Shown piece by piece: positions 60,321-64,000 of a DNA stretch of 64,000 nucleotides; the stretch's first letter is position 1; each line of letters starts with the position of its first letter. Made by a program: the position numbers and the translations under genes. Source of the DNA: Candidatus Gastranaerophilales bacterium (lineage in GTDB: Bacteria > Cyanobacteriota > Vampirovibrionia > Gastranaerophilales > Gastranaerophilaceae); NCBI GenBank assembly GCA_944326115.1, contig CALVCQ010000002.1:32247-96246 (forward strand), in the 5' to 3' direction. The notes below the pieces were generated by a model, which made no database searches, had not been told where the DNA came from, and saw only the letters and a list, made by a program, of their open reading frames with translations.

Positions 60321-60638
60321 TTAATTAAAATCGTACGATTGGTCTTCCATCTCTTTTGCTTTTGCCATCTGTTTTGCTTTAATATGCTCATTTATCTTGT
60401 TATATTGTTTTTCAAGCTTATATTTCATCATATCCAGAGATTCAAGCGCTTGTTTTTTTGCCTCTTTAATCTCAGGTGCATGTTTTTGCGCAAATTCATT
60501 TACGAAATTTTTTACATCTTCTCTTGTTTCTGCACCTGATTTGGGTGCGTATAAAATTGCCGCAGCAACTCCACCCAGAATACCGGCAAGCAATCCCATA
60601 CCAAAACTGATAGAATTATCCTCTTTTGACATTGTCAT
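60321..60638 (-). CDS. YtxH domain protein, 105 aa
   Basis: This second YtxH-type protein has the helix FGMGLLAGILGGVAAAILY, then APKSGAETREDVK. A charged coiled coil and the ending DQSYDFN follow. It heads the three-gene YtxH-DUF948-YtxH run. Confidence 0.85.
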   Translation of the reverse strand: MTMSKEDNSISFGMGLLAGILGGVAAAILYAPKSGAETREDVKNFVNEFAQKHAPEIKEAKKQALESLDMMKYKLEKQYNKINEHIKAKQMAKAKEMEDQSYDFN

Positions 60639-60786
60639 TATTCTCCTTTTTTACTTTTTTAAACAGTATATCATTTTTTATAAAAAATTTACACTACTGA
60701 ACTGGCGGTTTTGTATTTATTTGTTTTATATAAAATGTCTGAATAAATTAATAACAAAAAATAATATTTTTATATTTTAAAAGATT

Positions 60787-61578
60787 ATGAGAATAACTTT
60801 TTTACCTGAATACAATAAAATATCTAATAACAAGAGCTTTGGCTCAACTTCACGCTACTACAAAACAAAAAATAATGTTGAGATAGGGACAAACACGTGG
60901 TTTTTCAGAGAAGATCTGGACTGGAACTATTTTGCAGCATACTCAATAGCCCATTTTAAAGAAAAAGAAAAGGTAAATGTAATTCAACTTGCTTGTTCTG
61001 ACGGTTCTGAAGCTTATACAACAATATTGTCTTTTATAAATAATAAAAATGAGGATTTTTCAAAATTTTTTCCAATACAAGCTTTTGATATAGATAATGA
61101 AGTTATAAAAGCAGCCAAAAGCGGCTATATTAATATTAAACAAAGAGATTATGCCAGACTTTCAGCCAATTCTGTTTATATCCCGAAATATTTTAAGCCG
61201 GCAGCCGCCAAACTTGTAATTCCAAATGACGGAGCAGATATTTTATTTTATAATAATCCGCAGTTTTATACTAAACCAAAAACATATAAAGTTTGTGATG
61301 AATTAACAAATAAAGTTAATTTTAACCGTGCTGACATGTTTAATGTTTTGAGAAATATAAAGGACGATTCAAACACAATTGTTTTTTGCCGGAACGTATT
61401 TGCATATCTGCCTGCAGAAAAGACAAAAGAGTTTGTAGAGATTCTGTCTAAACAGTTAAAAAAGAATAGTCTGTTTGTTTCCGGTTCGCTTGACAGTGAA
61501 AATACACTATTAGACTATTATTTATCAAATAATGGCTTTAAAAAAATAATGAATAATGTTTACGAAAAAACTGTATGA
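60787..61578 (+). CDS. CheR-like SAM-dependent methyltransferase
   Basis: The 263-aa product has a Rossmann methylase core like CheR: VIQLACSDGSEAYTTILSF (SAM loop), FDIDNEVIKAAKSGYINI, FNRADMFNVL, and IVFCRNVFAYL (CheR: CRNVLIYF). The N-terminus carries SFGS at 17-20, the tag motif seen in other orphans. The N-terminal CheR helical domain is missing and no chemotaxis genes are nearby, so receptor methylation is unlikely. The target is unknown. Confidence 0.75.
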   Translation: MRITFLPEYNKISNNKSFGSTSRYYKTKNNVEIGTNTWFFREDLDWNYFAAYSIAHFKEKEKVNVIQLACSDGSEAYTTILSFINNKNEDFSKFFPIQAFDIDNEVIKAAKSGYINIKQRDYARLSANSVYIPKYFKPAAAKLVIPNDGADILFYNNPQFYTKPKTYKVCDELTNKVNFNRADMFNVLRNIKDDSNTIVFCRNVFAYLPAEKTKEFVEILSKQLKKNSLFVSGSLDSENTLLDYYLSNNGFKKIMNNVYEKTV

Positions 61579-61632
61579 TCACTGTTCTGTCTAATCCAGT
61601 GCTGCGGTACCGCTCGGACAGTATCCCGATTA

Positions 61633-63078
61633 TTATGCTGAATATTTTTTATTCAAAACAAACGGATTCGATGCATTGTTTGATGAAGAAGTATTTGCTG
61701 CGTTTGTATTTGATGTTGAGGAGGAAGCCGTTGTTGATTGATTATTATTTTCTGTTGATGATTGAGATGCAGAAGATTTGTTTTGTTCTGCAAATCCAGC
61801 CTGTAACAAATTAGCCCAGCCGTATTTGTTCCCTTTGTTAATATAGTTAGCTGTACTCATGATTGTATTATCAAGAGAGGCTTTTAACCATTCCGGCATT
61901 TCTGCCTTTTGTTCAGTTTCACCCTCTGCCTGCTGTTGTGCAAACATATTTGTCAGAGTTCCTGCTCCGCTCAATGCATTTTGTCCGAGACCCATCCAGC
62001 TGCTCAATTTATCCGAAGATGATTTTTTACCTGCTGGTTCAGTGTTTTCTTCACCTTCTTCAAGATCTTTCAAAACTTGTTCCAATTGCTGTGCCAGCTC
62101 GGGTGCTTCTTGAGCAATTTGTCCTTTAACTTGTTCATATTCAGCTTTTTGAAGTTCGAGTGTTTCTTGTGCGCTTTGAAGAGCGGATTCAGCTTCTGCC
62201 ACTTTTTGTTCACTATTGGTAACAGCAGTCTCTGCATTTTCTAATGCAGTTTCAGCAGCATCCAATGCATCTTTGTCATTACTAAGCTGTGCTTCCGCTT
62301 TTTCTAACTCTGCCTCAGCCTTAGCTTCATCTGCCTCTGCTTTTTCTTTCTGGGCAGTTGCAAGATCAACCTCTTTCTGTGCTGCCTGCTCTGCAGCTAC
62401 TGCCGTATTATAAGCAGTTTGTGCAGCAGCAACTGCTGCTGCAGAGTATGGAGATGCTGATTGTGCAGCCTCCAATGCCTCCTTGGCGCTGTTTTTTGCC
62501 TCTGTTGCTGCACTAAGTGTATTCTTAGCATTGTTTAAATTTTCATTTGCTGCTGCTGTAGCTTCTTTAGCTGCAGTATATTCTGCTCTTTTTGTATCAA
62601 CTGCTTGTTGTGCAACATTAACTGCATCTGTACCCTGATTTACATCAGCTTCTGCACCTGCTTGTACCTCTTGTGCTCCGTCAAGGTCTGCATTAGCCGT
62701 ATCTACACTGCCCTGTGCAGTACCGACAGAACCCTCTGCTTGTGAAACCCTTTCGCCGGCTACTTGAACAGGAGCGGCACTGTCAGGGACAAAAGCGTTT
62801 AATCCCTGCCAAGCAAGTTCTACTGTTTTAAAATCATTACTATTAAGTGCTTCATAGCCGTCAGTCAGTTCATTGCATTCTGCAATACTTGTACTGCTTG
62901 CCGAAGTAGCTGTAAAAGAAACCGCATCTCCGATAACACCAAAATTTGCATTATTATTGAGGTTTAAACTATAAGAAGTATTTGATAAATTATTTTGTGA
63001 AAATTCAAGAACGCTAAAATTAAATTTTAATTTTGGAAATTGAATATTTTGGCTGTTTCCACTGATACCCTCAGTCAT
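61633..63078 (-). CDS. Alanine-rich coiled-coil protein with Phe-rich N-terminus
   Basis: The 481-aa product (ATG at 63078, with GAGAG upstream; a GTG 3 codons earlier is less likely) has an N-terminal 75 residues rich in Asn, Phe and Ser with NFG (45-47) and VSFTA (53-57). It then has about 230 residues of almost unbroken Ala/Glu/Lys coiled coil (for example KAEADEAKAEAELEKAEAQL) and a Ser/Asn/Thr-rich disordered tail. There is no signal peptide. A structural or surface-linked filament is possible. Confidence 0.7.
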   Translation of the reverse strand: MTEGISGNSQNIQFPKLKFNFSVLEFSQNNLSNTSYSLNLNNNANFGVIGDAVSFTATSASSTSIAECNELTDGYEALNSNDFKTVELAWQGLNAFVPDSAAPVQVAGERVSQAEGSVGTAQGSVDTANADLDGAQEVQAGAEADVNQGTDAVNVAQQAVDTKRAEYTAAKEATAAANENLNNAKNTLSAATEAKNSAKEALEAAQSASPYSAAAVAAAQTAYNTAVAAEQAAQKEVDLATAQKEKAEADEAKAEAELEKAEAQLSNDKDALDAAETALENAETAVTNSEQKVAEAESALQSAQETLELQKAEYEQVKGQIAQEAPELAQQLEQVLKDLEEGEENTEPAGKKSSSDKLSSWMGLGQNALSGAGTLTNMFAQQQAEGETEQKAEMPEWLKASLDNTIMSTANYINKGNKYGWANLLQAGFAEQNKSSASQSSTENNNQSTTASSSTSNTNAANTSSSNNASNPFVLNKKYSA

Positions 63079-63299
63079 TGTGAACACTCTCTTTCTTAAA
63101 TTTCATTTACTCTCATATATATAAAAAACTTTTGCAGTAAATAATTTACCGATTAACATATACTTTTTATATATTATTTACATAACTTTACAATTATAGA
63201 TTTTTGTAACAAAAAATGTAAATTTTAATATATTTTGTCAAAAATTTTTTTGTGGAATACTTATATGTATCGTAGGTAAATATTTTAAAGGTGCGAAAA

Positions 63300-63698
63300 A
63301 TGAAAACGAGAACTATCTATTTTGGAGAACAACCGAAACGCAACGTATTGCAAAAAGCTTTTGATAAAAGCAAAGCCGTATATACAAACAACGTAAAACC
63401 CGCAGTTACTGAAGGTTTAAAATATACAAAAAATCTGTCAAAAGATGCTATTGATTTTATAAAAAACAATCCTAAAACAGTCAGTAAATATGCGGCAGCA
63501 GGTCTTTTTGCAGCATCTGCAATTGCCCTGGGCGTAAAAGCAGTTAAAGACTTTTTCAAAACAAAAAAACAAAATGAAATTCTTACAAAAGCATTCATTA
63601 ATCAAAGAGAAACAATTAATGATTTAAAAGAAATCAATACAATAAACAGAGACATTATTGCGGCAAAAGACAAAAGAATTGAAGAATTACAAAAATAA
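63300..63698 (+). CDS. Small membrane protein with N-terminal YFGE motif, 132 aa
   Basis: It starts MKTRTIYFGEQPKRN (tag-like YFG at 7-9), then an amphipathic region, one membrane helix (about 64-80, AAAGLFAASAIALGVKA) and a C-terminal coiled coil. The ATG at 63300 is chosen because AAAGGTG lies 6 nt upstream; a GTG 9 nt earlier is part of that SD. No family was recognised. It ends before a good terminator. Confidence 0.65.
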   Translation: MKTRTIYFGEQPKRNVLQKAFDKSKAVYTNNVKPAVTEGLKYTKNLSKDAIDFIKNNPKTVSKYAAAGLFAASAIALGVKAVKDFFKTKKQNEILTKAFINQRETINDLKEINTINRDIIAAKDKRIEELQK

Positions 63699-63751
63699 TT
63701 TCATAGACTATATAAATGTCTGCTTTGCAGTATTGTAAATAACTCAAATTT

Positions 63752-63800
63752 AAAACAGCTGAATGATTCGTTATATAACGTAAATCATCAGCTGTTTTTT
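63752..63800 (+). terminator. Terminator of the 132-aa membrane protein gene
   Basis: AAAACAGCTGAATGATT pairs with AATCATCAGCTGTTTT (one bulged A), with an inner CGTTATATAACG palindrome and a T-run at the end. Confidence 0.8.
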
Positions 63801-63838
63801 ACATATTCAGTATCAAAATTTTTCGTTTGAAAATACAC

Positions 63839-64000
63839 TTTTTCATATTGTCAACTGACTCCGACTACTTGTTGAACCTGTGCAATAAGCAAGTTCAATA
63901 TTTAACAATAAGTCCGGCACAGCCAACAAGCGCATGGGGTCTACCTCTCAGAAACAATACTTAATTGTTTCTTCGGCAGAGTCGTAAAATGCTAGACTCG
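63839..64000 (+). repeat. Dispersed intergenic repeat, copy B (cut by window edge)
   Basis: It is the reverse complement of 26446-26571 at near identity: left part 63839-63942, then a 40-bp inserted hairpin element, then 63983-64000. The copy continues past the window. Confidence 0.85.
63944..63983 (+). repeat. Hairpin element, copy 4, nested in the dispersed repeat
   Basis: It starts CCTCTCA and ends TTCGGCAGAGTC, like copies 1 and 3. The stem GAAACAAT pairs with ATTGTTTC. At the same site copy A of the longer repeat has only 5 other bases (ACTTC), so this one was gained or lost. Confidence 0.8.

Noticed and set aside
1..64000. Prophage or integrated plasmid
   Set aside because: No integrase, terminase, capsid, replication or att-like direct repeats were seen. 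Lysozyme and Gly-rich tail-like domains sit alone among chromosomal genes.

Overview
This is an AT-rich bacterial chromosome segment of about 64 kb that is almost fully coding. The best guess for the source is a non-photosynthetic gut cyanobacterium (Vampirovibrionia/Melainabacteria, order Gastranaerophilales). This is inferred, not proven. Supporting points are the long NusB of the cyanobacterial type, a Gram-negative envelope (lptC-lptA, lipoylation and diaminopimelate genes), hydE for a fermentative [FeFe] hydrogenase, no respiratory or photosynthetic genes, and many orphan proteins that share a short N-terminal Phe-Gly type motif.

Layout. 1-610 is the 3' end of a sugar aminotransferase, followed by a repeat-rich 450-bp gap. 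1120-7828 holds nusB-ftsY, a sigma factor, a large wall hydrolase, lipA and leuC. 8205-17336 holds a TPR protein, era, small orphans, lptC-lptA, an alarmone-synthetase-like protein, hydE and mnmA. 17337-20250 is a rearranged island: an orphan 549-aa gene lies opposite an inverted, internally deleted copy of its own 3' end. 20251-29581 holds a Gly-rich membrane protein, a parvulin, a candidate structured RNA, an M24 peptidase, a SPOUT methylase, a calpain-like protease and secD-secF. 29583-35943 is a six-gene minus-strand run: sensor kinase, response regulator, exported protein, two sugar-ABC permeases and bioA. 36064-45383 holds a MATE transporter, a HAD phosphatase, a LUD protein, an FtsH-like protease with a degenerate ATPase, and pgpH-ybeY-dgkA. 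45598-58709 holds small exported and orphan proteins, a flippase, a dGTPase-like protein, a PLD plus DnaQ pair, a membrane metallopeptidase, dapB and a large phosphohexomutase. 58852-63698 holds a tyrosine-phosphatase-like protein, YtxH/DUF948-like envelope proteins, a CheR-like methylase, an Ala-rich coiled-coil protein and a small membrane protein.

Two themes stand out. First, a scattered set of solo or paired genes encodes varied enzyme domains (PLD, 3'-5' exonuclease, RelA/SpoT-like, CheR-like, HEXXH peptidase) or no known domain. These share a short N-terminal segment containing SFG, NFxG or FxGD, which looks like a common sorting or anchoring tag. Second, the intergenic DNA carries a family of about 44-bp hairpin elements, one nested inside a longer dispersed repeat, and an inverted duplication that could support DNA inversion.

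No tRNA, rRNA, CRISPR array, transposase or integrase was recognised. All identifications were made by eye from motifs; none was checked by a database search.
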